Positions 46,779 to 57,270 of a DNA stretch of 64,000 nucleotides are shown here, piece by piece. Source of the stretch: Talinum fruticosum (taxonomy: Eukaryota; Streptophyta; Magnoliopsida; Caryophyllales; Talinaceae). Position numbers and translations under genes: made by a program. Where the stretch lies: NCBI GenBank assembly GCA_021018815.1, contig JAITYX010000104.1:1-64000 (forward strand). The letters are read 5' to 3'. Each line of letters begins with the position of its first letter. Position 1 is the stretch's first letter. The notes under the pieces are model-generated. The model was not told the origin of the DNA. It did no database searches and saw nothing but the letters and a program-made list of their open reading frames with translations.

Positions 46779-48577
46779 CACTTCCTCTGACGAACCCGAG
46801 TAACACGCTTTCTTCGTGGTCCTTTTATGAGGAAGAAGACTTTTCGGACCCAGCATTTAAATGACTTTGGGTTTGGTCCGATTTTGAGTCTTCCGTTTAG
46901 AGAGTCGAGTCTATGTCTGTTTCTTTTGAGAAACTTTTCTTTTATAAATAGGTAGAGAAGGCTTTTTCCTATAAGCTGGTTGAGGCTCGGTCGTCCTTTC
47001 ATTCTTATCAATGGGACCGTGCTCAGCCTTCTCGAACTTTACGGTTACGGAATCCTTTTGAAAAGTTCGAGTAGGAATTAGATTCCTCCTCTTTGTTAAA
47101 ACCAAGACCTTCTTTTCTAAAGGAGACACATTGGGACCCTAAGAGCATATCAAGGTTTTTCGACCTTGAGTAAACTTTAAAACAAGACCTTGAGACTCAT
47201 TGAGCTTTAGCTTTAGTTGCTCATTTTCCCTTCGATTAACTCGGACTAAGTCTCATTAGATTGAGCACTAGTCTTAAGTTCTCTTAGAGTAAGTCTCAGT
47301 TTTTCCAATTCATTTTTTGAAGAGATGCTCTCGAATTGATTGACTCAAGTTGTTCTTTAAAAAGAAAAGAGTCAAAATTAGAATTTTCTTCCAGAGTGAA
47401 ATTATATATAGCTAAATAAACTTTGGAAAACTTGAGGAAGTATTCAATTACCTCATGAGGATTTGTTTCCTCACTATCTAAGTGATCTAAATCGACTCTG
47501 TTTCAGCTTCCGAGTTAGAGAGTGCCATAAGACATTTTGAGTCATCCGAGTCTTCATCGTCTTCTAATGAGTCTTTATAACTCCATGTGGCCATCATAGC
47601 CTTTTTCTTTTTTCTATCCTTCTTTCTCTTGGGACAGTCTTTGACTATGTGTTCCTTGCTGCCACACTCAAAACAGCCAGAGTTCTTAGTCAAAGATAAC
47701 TTTGAAGGGGAAGAGTGTTTACCTTTTCTATGCTTCTTGTCTTTCTTATAGAACTCTTCTCTTGGCTTCTTATCCCATCTCTTGTGCTTCATTATTCTCT
47801 TGAAGCCTCTAGTGATAAGTGCCATGGGATCCTCTTCCGAGTTAGAGGAACTCGGATTTGCTTCTCCGGTTTCGAGGCTTTCAGTACAATGTTCTTTTTG
47901 GTGCTGACCTCTGCATCCTCCTCTTCCAGGTGGATCTCGTGGGTGAGAAGCTTCCCAATGAGTTCGTCCGGCTTCGGTAGAGACAGGTTCCGAGCCTCTT
48001 CGATAGCTCGTTACCTTGGGACCCCATCTTCTCTCGAGTAGACTTCTAAGTATCTTTCGCACATTTCCTCGTGGGAAATCTTTTCACCCAAAGATTTAAG
48101 ATTATTGGTAATCTCGGTGAAGCGGATAAACATCTAAGTGATGTTTTCTTCGGCTCCATCTTGAACAGCTCATACTTGTGAAGATATTGGCTTATCTTTG
48201 CTTGTCCGACTCGGCTTGTGCCTTCATAAGTATTGACCACTGTGTCCCATACTTCTTTGGCTGTCACAGAGCGGACACTCGGTTATACTCTTCCGAGCTG
48301 ATGGCGCACATCACAATGTTCATCGCCTTAAAGTTCTTTATGAACTTTTCTGTTTCTTCAGCAATGAACTCGGCCTTTGTCTTGGGTACGAGTCTTGTTT
48401 CTTCCGTCTTCATGGGAATGTAGTTGCGTACTTGTATGATGTTCCAAATATCCTCATCATGATCTAGCAAGAAACATTCCATGAGCTTCTTCCGAGTGCA
48501 CGAAGTTAGATCCTTTGAACTTTGGTGGTTTGTCTGGAAGATCTTCCTTCATCGAACTATCCGTTGTTCTAAGCCAT
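46778..48577 (-). pseudogene. gag: SVG gag
   Basis: The start at 48577 (ATGGCT) is followed at once by TAG, while SVP has CGT there, so the third codon is mutated. ECFLLDHDEDIWNIIQ and ALSSEEYNRVSAL-like strings (48264-48482) match the N-terminus, and TAKEVWDTVVNTYEGTSRV follows at about 48205-48267. The long open piece 47487-48062 contains MALITRGFKRIMKHKRWDKK and the knuckle CFECGSKEHIVKDC at 47634-47675. The C-terminal half with the Lys/Glu region spans 46778-47440. At least five frame breaks occur. Confidence 0.9.
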
Positions 48578-48622
48578 TGGATCTTTAGACCTTTGAATGG
48601 TTAGATCATTTCTGAAAGGCTA

Positions 48623-48634
48623 GGCTCGATACCA
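48623..48634 (-). other. SVG primer-binding site
   Basis: The minus strand reads TGGTATCGAGCC two bases inside the 5' LTR at 48637, identical to 23850-23861. Confidence 0.85.
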
Positions 48635-48636
48635 AT

Positions 48637-50221
48637 TGAAGGTTTGCTCTCGGAGAAGTTAAGTCACCCTAGAGGGGGTGAATAGGGTTTTGAGGAAATT
48701 CGCTCGAGTTAAACACTTGATATGATTCCGATGAGAGTGTGAGTCAAGAATGAACTCGGAAAAACACTGAGTCGAAATAAGTGGAAGATGAAGATACAGA
48801 TTGGACTAACTTTAAATCGACTAAGTCTAGATTGGACTCAGAAAAGTATCAACTTAGAAATTACGTGGAAACCCTCCCGGGGCAGAAAACTACGGACCAT
48901 GCTAATCCAAGCATGAAGTCAAATCCACTATTTTGAATCCACAAAATACTGTAGAATGACTCAACCAATGTTTCTCCCATAGACAACTCCTTACGAGTTT
49001 TTCCTAGACTCGAAATTCCCTTATCCGATTTAGTACTTCCTAACTGAGATGACCTTTACAGCTAGGTATAACTGAGCTGAGATAAACCCTTACAGCTTAG
49101 TCAAGGGACCTTACTCAGAAAGTAAGAATAAGTGTTTGTGATCGATTACAAGACCTTAAAACTCGGAAAATATTAATTAAAGAGTTGGAGTTGTAAGAAG
49201 AAGATTGAAAATGAATGCAAAGACTTTTGCTCAAGTATGTGTATTGATAGTTGGTTCAGCAATCTTCAAGTCTTGAGAGTTGGCTTCTATTTATAGATGA
49301 CCAAGCGGACTAGCCGTTGTGACCATCTTCCGACTGGAAGTCCTTTGTGACCATTGTAGCAGATTTTCCGAGTCACTCGGAAAATATCCGTTGATGTATG
49401 TTCGTTGGGCAACGGCTCTTAACTCCTTTGCAAGTCACAAAACCACCGGCGGTGTCTTGAAAAGTAAGGTGGAAACCACCGTTAAGGTTAGTGTGTAGAT
49501 TTCCAGCTTTGGAAACAGACAACCATGACATAGTGTCTCGTGGCTAGGTCGTAGATGGAAAAAGCCTTGTTTGCTGGTGATTTGACGTTTTGAAGTCGGT
49601 TACTTTTGTAATTCAAAAATAGGATAGCCTCGTTTGAATAACCTACAAAAGTAAATCAATTTGGTTCTCAAAGTATAAAATACTTTGGTCCAAGATTAGA
49701 CACAGATAATAAATTAATTAAGATAATTAAGTGCATAATTATCTAAGTCGGAAAAACGAATGGAATATTTTGAGTCTAATATCCATGAGACTCAAAATCC
49801 ATCCGATTCAGTCCAAGCGAGAATCAAGTCAAATAAAGGATATTAGACTTGATTTAAACAAAGCAAAGTTCAAACAAAAGTATGTTATCTTAGAAGAATG
49901 AATTATCAATGTGATTGTTTTGGAACATGAAGTCGATCTGCGGTTTTGCAAAATAGAACAAGTGTTTGAACATGCGATAAATCCGAGTGTTGTCCGAGTG
50001 ACTCAAAACGAGTGTGTGAACAGAGTATGCTTTCGAGTGAGTCGGAATCAAGTGAGAATATATGCAATGATTTCGTAACACTCGTAAAAGATGACCTATG
50101 ACTCAGAAAAGTTTCTAAGGCAGACATAATGACTTGAAATCAAAACCTTATAAGAGCTGAAGTCTTATACCCGATTCTTTGATGGAAGTCGGATGATGTA
50201 TATGTAAAGTCCGAGTCTTCA
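48637..50221 (-). repeat. 5' LTR of SVG
   Basis: 1585 bp, with the same ends as 37094-38682. TATA-like CTATAAATAGAAGCC lies near 49285-49300 on the minus strand. Confidence 0.92.
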
Positions 50222-50286
50222 CGTATCCTCTAGATCCGAGACTCCACTTGGATTTTCCAGTAGAGCTTGGTGAACTCTGTGAATGC
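50222..50286 (-). pseudogene. Continuation of SVE integrase
   Basis: CCTCTAGATCCGAGACTCCA and the following bases match the integrase at 6435-6505 and 45955-46020 and continue exactly from 37093. The piece ends at GAATGCT, where the SVA LTR begins inside the LTR. Confidence 0.82.
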
Positions 50287-51455
50287 TAGGGACAACTAAG
50301 CTAAGTTAACCCTTACAGCTCGAGTCAAGGGACCTTACTTAGAAAGTAAGAATGAGTGTTTGTAACTAATTACAAGACCTACAACTTAAAAAGATGTTAA
50401 GTACAAAGTTGGTGTTGTAAGTAGAAGATTGAGTATAAATAAATTGACTTTTGCTTAAGTATGTGTATTGACAGTTGGTTCAACAATCTTCAAGTCTTGA
50501 GAGTTGGCTTCTATTTATATATAACCAAATAGACTAGCCGTTGTGACTATCTTCCGACTGGAACTCCTTTGTGACCATTGCAATGGTTTTTCCGAGTCAC
50601 TCGTAAAATGTCCGTTGAGTTGTGAACGTTGGGCAACGGCTCTTGACTCCTTTGGAAGTCCCAATCCACTGGTGGTGTTCGAATAGTAGGGTGGAAACCA
50701 CCATTGAGCTTAACATTGCAGATTTCTAGTTTTGGAAACAGATAACCCCGACACCGTGTCTTGTCTTCGGTTATAGGTAGAAAAAGTCTTGTCTCGCTAA
50801 TGATTTGACATCTTGAAGCCGATTACTTTTGTATTTTAAAAATCGGATAACCTCGTTTGAATAACCTACAAAAGTAAATCAATTTGGTTCTCAAAGTATA
50901 AAATACTTTGGTTCAAGATTATACACGTATAAGAAATTAATTAAGATAATTAAGTGCGTAATTATCTCGAGTCATAAAAGAGTGAAATTTTCTGAGTCTA
51001 ATATCCATTATTAAATTCCATTTGAGTCGGTCTAGAAGTAAAACAAGTCGGATAAAGAACATCGAGTAGAAAGACTTGATCTAAACTACCAATGTTCAAA
51101 CTAAGCATGCTGACTTAGAAAGATGAATTAACACGATAATTCAATTTTAACTTAGAACATGAAGTCGAGCATCGAGTTTATGCACATTAGAGCGAATGTT
51201 TGAACATGCAATATATCCGAGTGTTGTCCGAATGACTCGGAACAATGTGCGAAGGGAGTATGGTTTCTAAGTCGATCAAAATCAAGTGAGAACATATGCA
51301 ATGGTTATGTATCACCCGAAAAGATTCTATATCACTCGGAAAAGTTTCTAAGGCACTTAGAATGACTTGTAATCAAAACCTTATAAGAGATGAAGTCTTA
51401 TACCCGATTCCTTGATGGAACTCAGATTGATATATTTGTAAAGTTTGAGTCTTCA
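50286..51455 (-). repeat. Truncated 5' LTR of SVA
   Basis: The outer end TGAAGACTC (minus strand) is at 51455. The inner part is lost: it starts at GCTAGGGACAACTAAGC, so the SVA primer-binding site and gag start, and the SVE gag, protease and 5' LTR, are deleted here. Confidence 0.8.
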
Positions 51456-52237
51456 CGTGCCTCTCCTCCTCCCTAAACTCATATTCAACCAAGCACATCC
51501 ATCCACTTTAGTTGGTCCCTCTTCTTCTCAACCTCCTTTCTCTGCTGGAGTGTTTGCTCGCCTTGGTTGAAAGGCTCGCTTCGACGGCTGACCAACTTCA
51601 GCCAATTGTTCGCTCTCTCAAGCCTATTTTCCATGGCATGGTTCTTAACTAAAAGACTCGCCAATCCGAGATTCAGGAAAGTCAATCCCGATGCTCGGAG
51701 TTCAAGGGAATTCTTGGCAAGCAATGTGAATAGCTTCAACTTTTTGGGAGTGTATGACGAAGGCTGCGTAGGACTCGTAATCCTCCGACACATCTCGAGA
51801 GTCCTCTAGCCTAGCCAAGTCTACCTCCGATGAGGAAGAAGAAGAAGAAGAAGCCGATGTCACAGTTGAGGCAGAGCGAGGCTCAGCTTGAAGAGAAGAA
51901 TATGGAGGAAGAAGGAGTAAAGGACGAGGCTGCTACACCAAAAGACAAAGGTGCTTTGGAGCCCGAACCTGAGCTGATCTCCTCGGACCTTGATCCGAGT
52001 GGGTCGGAAGATACTAGGGACATTGGACAGCCTAAACCAGCTGACTCGAAGCTCCTGTCATCTTTCAAGAGGATGAGCTCAAGGATGATATTGTCCCGAC
52101 TCGATCACCCAGTGCCGAGCCGCTTCTCAACATCCCGGTGCTACCGCTACCACACTCTACCACCTCCTCTCGGACATACCGGTGCAAGCGCACTCGCTCA
52201 TCCGTCCTTCTCTAACAAACTAGCTCCACTGTCCTAA
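51456..52237 (+). pseudogene. SVQ third ORF, C-terminal part
   Basis: Plus-strand frames code for a Ser/Pro-rich part, the Lys-rich MRKKKKKKPMSQLRQSEAQL and the acidic stretch EEEGVKDEAATPKDKGALEP (51830-51970), then LDPSGSEDTRDIG, similar to the MSGSEDLP end of the SVA protein. It ends at 52237. The upstream half is missing at the SVA LTR. Confidence 0.62.
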
Positions 52238-52671
52238 TCTGTTTCTTTTCTTGTTTTTATTTTTTATTTTTTATTTTTTTTGTCCAACATTAAGTGTATT
52301 CACTTCCAACTTTTCTTCCCTCCTTTTGGTTGAAATTGTAAGGGAGAAAAGTAGAAACCTTGATGTTGTGCTTAGGGGAGTTTCTCTCCTCTTTTTGTTG
52401 TACATTTTTTTAATGAATGAATGTTATCGTCTATATTTTCTAAGCTCGATCATTTCGAGTTTCTTTTAACATTTATATTATCTACTTAGAAATCTGCGTT
52501 GGTTCTAATATCTACTTATAAGTCATGCTTTGATCTCGAAATTCTTTCTTAACTTTATATTCTACATGCTCTTATACAAAAGAAAACACAGTTCATTGGC
52601 ACTAAAAACTTAATTTGTACTAACAAGTTTCTATCTTAAGAATGGAATGTCTTTCATCGTAAAGGGGAGAT
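52238..52671 (+). promoter_or_regulatory. SVQ polypurine tracts and 3' noncoding region
   Basis: Purine tracts TAAGGGAGAAAAG (52338-52351), TTAGGGGAG (52372-52380) and AAAGGGGAGAT (52661-52671, abutting the LTR) are the plus-strand versions of those in other copies. A run of T with A every seventh base or so occurs at 52253-52282. Confidence 0.72.
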
Positions 52672-53944
52672 TGAAGACTCGGATCATAACTATAAATATT
52701 TTATGAAAGACTCGGGTATAAACTACTGTCTCTCTTAAGTTTTGATTGCAAGTCATTCTAAGCTACATAAAAACTCATATCTAAGTTTTCATCACTGTAT
52801 CTGAGTGACTCAAATATCACTTTGTTTTATATCTTCTCTACTAAGGTATTCTGACCTACTCGAAATCTACTTGGAACCATCGCATGATCAAATAATTCTC
52901 TTAATGCACGTTTTCTTAGTACTCGATTGTTTATTTCTTAGATGATTATTTGATAAATTAAGTTCACTTTCTCCGATTGATTATTGTTTAACTTGGTTTT
53001 TCTAGGAGTTATTCTGAGCTGAGTTTGAGCCTATTTGATATTAGACTTTAGAAAACAAAGCTAATCTATCTTTTTGAATTTCAAAAGGAACCGACTTATA
53101 CCGATAAACACCAGCGAGATAGTTTTAGCCTATTCTGGATAGGACTCAAACACCATGTTAGGGCTGTCTGTTTCCAAAACTAGAATACTCCTACGCTAGG
53201 CTCAACGGTGGTTTCCATCTTACTTTTCAAACTTCACCCGTTGATTGAAACACCTTTTGGAGCAAATAGCCGTTACCTACCGTTCACACTCCAACGGATC
53301 TTTTCCGAGTGACTCGAAGTGCCCTTACAACGGCTAGTCAAGACTTTAGTTAAGAAATTAGACGCAGCAGCCTAATCTATTTGGAAGTCTATAAATAGAA
53401 GCCACTTCACGAGACTTGAAGATTGTTGAAACTATTGATCAATACACTCGCCTAATTCTCTTAGTGCATTACTCACTCAATCTTGTACTTACAACTCTAA
53501 GTCCGTACTTAATATTTTCCGAGTTGTAAATCTCCTAATCGGTTACATACTTTTCTTAATTTCGAGTAAGGTCCCTTAACTCAGCTCGCTTGTTCCTAAT
53601 TGTAAAGGTTATCTCGGTTAGGAAGTACTAGATCGGATAAGGGAATTTCGAGTTTAGGAAAACATTGTAAGGAATTGTTTAAGGAAGCAATTCTGGTAGA
53701 TTTAATCCTTTGTATTTTAAGGATTCAAAATAGTTGATTTGACTTAGTGCTTAGATTAGCACTCGTCCGTGGTTTTCTACCCCGGGAGGGTTTCAACGTA
53801 TTTCGAGCTTCTACATTTCGAGTGCAATCAAGACTCAAACTCAACTGTTTTTCTCTTTCAAAGCATAAATTGTCTAAGTTGGTTAAATTTCCTCATCATC
53901 CTATTCACCCCCTTTAGGTCGACTTAGACTCTCTAGGAGAATAA
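52672..53944 (+). repeat. 3' LTR of SVQ, diverged
   Basis: It starts TGAAGACTCGGA after the polypurine tract. Family blocks are recognisable (CTATAAATAGAAGCCAC near 53390, ACTAGATCGGATAAGGGAATTTCGAG near 53626), but it is shorter (about 1273 bp) and differs from 22334-23847 far more than paired LTRs should. The terminal 10 bp are lost or changed at the join with the next copia relic. Confidence 0.78.
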
Positions 53945-55817
53945 AAGGAAAGGAAGAAGTTTCAAGTCAATGCAGTCAATACAGGCGTAAAATGGGTTAT
54001 CCCTCTTCCGGAGTCATGAGTTTGTTTTCTAATGTTTTATATTGCTTTAGCATGCAAAAATTGAATGATGTGTGTGAGATTTGTCTTCGTGCAAAACAAA
54101 CAAGAAGTAGTTTTCCGTTAAGTGAAAATAAAGCCGAAAATTTATCCGAAATCATTCATTGTGACATTTGGGGTCCCTATAAAGTCTCATCCTCATGCGA
54201 AGCCCATTATTTCCTTACAATAGTTGATGATTTTAGTAAAAGGGTGTGAATTTACTTAATCAAGGAAATGAGCGAAACCAAAAATTTCTCAAGGGTTTTG
54301 TTGCCATGGTAAAAACCTAGTTAAGTATGCTCATTATGGTTGTAAGAACCGACAATGGGGTTGAATTTAAATCTGGGCCCATGAAAATTTTGTATGCCCA
54401 GAAAGGCATAATGCACCGAACTAGTTGCATAGGAATCGCTCAACAAAATGGGATAGTAGAATGGAAGCATAGGCACCTTTTGAATGTGGCCCAGCCCTTG
54501 AGATTTCAAGCAAGTTTGCCTTTGATTTTTGGGGAGAGTGCATATTAACGGTAGCATATTTGATCAATGGAACACCAAATAAGCTTCTAAGTGAAAAAAA
54601 CTCCATATGAGTTGAATTTTAACAAAGTACCTCGCTATGATCATTGTAGGATCTTTGGGTGTTTAATTTTAGGCAAGACTTTAGGACAAGACAAATTCTC
54701 TACTAGAAGCCAAAAGTATATATTTGTGGGCTACCCCTATGGAAAAAAAGGTTAGAGACTCGTATGATTTGATAGTATGGATGTTGTTTTTTAAGAAGAA
54801 GTCTTTCCATTTGCCAACAAAAATACAAAAAAGCATAAATAAGCCGTAATCCTTCCTTTTGGGCCAATCTAGAAATTTTAAAAATTTGTGAAAGCCTAAC
54901 CGATTTGGAGGATGTTGTATCAAGGATTAGAAGCAACAACGGCCGCAACGGGAGAAGGGGCGCAGTAACCACTAGCCCAATTTGGGCCGGAAAGGGCACC
55001 AGAATCGGTGGCCCAACACCATCATTTAGAAGCCTAACAGGTTGCTCAAGGTCCGAAATAAATTTAGAACACTTTCCGCAGGTTGCTCAATGTCCAGAAA
55101 TAAATTTAGAACACTTTCCGCAGGTTGCTCAATGTCCGTAAATAAATTCGGAATGAACTTCTCGGCCAAAGAAACAATATGCTCGCCTAAAGGACTATAT
55201 TTGCTACATGGTATGCTCAAAAACCCTATCTACGTACAAACTCATACCAAAAGGACTCTTTAGGTATGTGTTATCCTTTACATAAATATGTCACATAACT
55301 AATTTTTCACCTTCACATAAAATGTTCTTAATGACCACTATGAAGATTCATGAATCACGCTTTTCCATGAGGTTGTAAAGGACAAGTCTTGGAGAAAGGC
55401 GATGAATACCGAAATTGCTTCCATGTACAAAAACGAGACGTGGGACATAGTTGATCTTCCCGATAGAAAAAAAAACCATTAGCGATGAAGTGGGTCTATC
55501 GAGTAAGTACAATTTAGATGGTAGCATTCAGCGCTACAAGGCATTCCTAGTTGTGCAGGGAGATCATCAAGTGGAATAAATTGATTACAAGGAGACGTTT
55601 ACACCTGTGGCAAAAATTACTAGTGTACCTTGCTTCTTTGCTATTGTTGTCGCAAAAGGATGAGATTTACATCAAATGGGTGTTAATAATGCTTTCCTTC
55701 ATGGACACTTGCATAAAGAGGTGTACAAGAAATTGTCGTCCGGATATATAGCCACCAGCCCCTAACAAGGTTTGTAACTTGAAAAAATCATTGTATGGGT
55801 TGCGACAGAGCTATAGG
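53945..55817 (+). pseudogene. pol: Copia pol relic of a different lineage (integrase and RT)
   Basis: GAG-pre-integrase remnant MGYPSSGVMSLF (53992) and CEICLRAKQTRSSFPLSENK at about 54080-54140, then integrase core with IIHCDIWGPYKVSSSCEAHY and TIVDDFSK, RTDNGVEF (about 54347-54370) and VEWKHRHLLN (about 54460), showing the D, D and E regions. GTPNKLLSEKTPYEL and FVGYPYGKKG follow. RT begins at about 55380 with DKSWRKAMNTEIASMYKNET and includes MGVNNAFLHGHLHKEVYKKL in another frame, VCNLKKSLYGLRQS ending at 55817. The wording fits Ale/Retrofit or Tork-like elements rather than Sireviruses. Both ends are truncated and many frame breaks occur. Confidence 0.82.
55036..55150 (+). repeat. Tandem repeat, about 42-bp unit, 2.7 copies
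   Basis: The unit GGTTGCTCAATGTCC plus AAATAAATTTAGAACACTTTC is repeated head to tail, with one copy reading CAAGG in place of CAATG. It lies in the integrase to RT linker. A 42-bp unit keeps frame (14 codons), giving QCPEINLEHFPQVA twice. Confidence 0.88.
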
Positions 55818-57230
55818 AACCACGGCCGGCCAAGGCCTGCCGACCTTCCCCACTCGTGTCGAGTCTCTTTTTTTTTTTTTAAGGATTGATTTTGAAGATT
55901 TTCTTTGAAAGTCGATTTCGAAATGTGGGGATGAACCTTTTATTAAAAGTTTCGAATTGTATTAAATCAAGTTGAAATGAATTAAATCAGATTTGATTGG
56001 CAATTTTATTAATCATTTTATTTTAACAATAACGTTAGAAATCCCGTGATCTTATTTTCTAATAAAAGACTAAATGATATTCGGGTTATCATTCTGCTGT
56101 GGGGATTTAGGGCCGATTGGTGTGAAAGGGGGCTACCCCACGGTGTTGGATCGTAGCTTGCACCGGGGAAAAGCTTCTAGCCTCGTTTGGGCTGTCTCAT
56201 GAAGCTCAAAACTAAGCACTTTGATGCTCCCGATCATAAAATGCAAAGGTTTAACGTCGTCTTTACGTCTTCAACTCCTTTTCGATTTGGAGAAAAATAG
56301 AATGCGATATTCATGCACTGGAATTTCCCAAGCACACATCATGGAACTCTACAATCTCCAAAGGTTCGGCGTGGCTCCTGGACGATCCGAAAGAAAAGAG
56401 GATTTGTGGACTGACCCAAGGCTAAAGGCTATTTAAGTGGTGTTAAGGATTCTTTGTGGTTTACTCGCCTTACATTACATCGATTGATCACGATCCGCAA
56501 TCCAAATCCATAAACAGGACTCGAGATTATCATCATTGGGCCCACAAAATAAAACAAAGAAATAACAAGATAAAGGACGACACCCTTTAGGTGTCTACAG
56601 TTAGCCCTCACTTTAATCGAGTCTATAAAGATAAAGGGTCAAAGTAGACACTAAAGGGTACTTACCTCAATTTCTATAAGGCATTGTGTGATAGTTGGAA
56701 TTTGCTATAGTCAAATCTAAACGCTAAAGTGAGACCTTCACTTGATTGCAATGCATGCGTTCGAAGTTCGGTAAAAGGATCCTAAGCTTGCTTGATCGTA
56801 GCCTAAAGCTTGCGATGTTTTGATGCTGCAACTTTGATTGTCTTTTGATCCGAAGCTTGGCTAAATATTCATCTGTGTTAGCATACTTGTTAGTGCATAA
56901 TTGAATTGACAAAAGATTAGTGTTTTTACCTTAATAACTCAGTCGAAACAGACCGATAAAACCGATGCAAAAAGGTTATTGGTGGGCCCCGTAAGCTCTC
57001 ACTTGCTTGCATAAGAGATAAAAATCACATGCTCCAAGAGGACAAAGCTGCTCGGACTAGGGAAGTGGGCTAAGTTGCAAAAGTCATCGCCGATTAGACT
57101 CCACGACGCCTCGTGGTCGGCGCCGGCCAAGCTTTGGTAGGTGTGGCCTCCGGTATGCCCGACCGGATACCTTTGATTCCCCATTAATTATTTCACCCTT
57201 GTTTTACGTGCTTGGATGTTTTGACTGATT
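55818..57230. other. Unassigned DNA upstream of the PMD gene
   Basis: The copia relic ends sharply at 55817 and GC-rich DNA with a T tract follows. I recognise no coding sequence. CTTTAGGTGTCTACAGTTAG and AAAGTAGACACTAAAGGG (56585-56670) form an imperfect inverted pair. It may be the promoter region or part of a transposon that carried the PMD gene. Confidence 0.35.
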
Positions 57231-57270
57231 TGCATATAAAAAGGGGGTGTATAGTGTGTTTCATTTTGCA
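57231..57270 (+). promoter_or_regulatory. Core promoter of the PMD gene
   Basis: GCATATAAAAAGGGGGTG has a strong TATA box at 57235-57243. It is followed by pyrimidine-rich leader DNA from 57265 and lies 370 bp before the first recognisable PMD coding bases. Inferred from sequence and position. Confidence 0.5.

Larger units (their letters stand above)
37094..50221 (-). mobile_element. Sirevirus SVG, most complete copy, with nested solo LTR
   Basis: It has two full LTRs (1589 and 1585 bp), a primer-binding site, gag, protease, integrase, RT, RNase H, third ORF and polypurine tracts in order on the minus strand. Without the 2156-bp nested LTR and its duplicated 5 bp it is about 10.97 kb. Removing it restores the integrase of SVE: GGTCGGTTTGAAT then CCTCTAGATCC. 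The flanking 5 bp are TGAAT and CGTAT, a worn target duplication. The LTRs differ at about one base in ten by eye over the first 150 bp. Confidence 0.92.

Noticed and set aside
51567..51809. 80-codon plus-strand frame with hydrophobic start, possible secreted protein
   Set aside because: It aligns with the region of the Sirevirus third ORF and its frame differs from the flanking homologous pieces, so it is part of a decayed ORF.
52251..52469. Phe-rich plus-strand frame near 52250
   Set aside because: It comes from the T-rich noncoding region after the SVQ third ORF.
55036..55150. Regular repeats that might suggest a CRISPR array
   Set aside because: The repeats are head to tail without unique spacers, in plant retrotransposon coding DNA.
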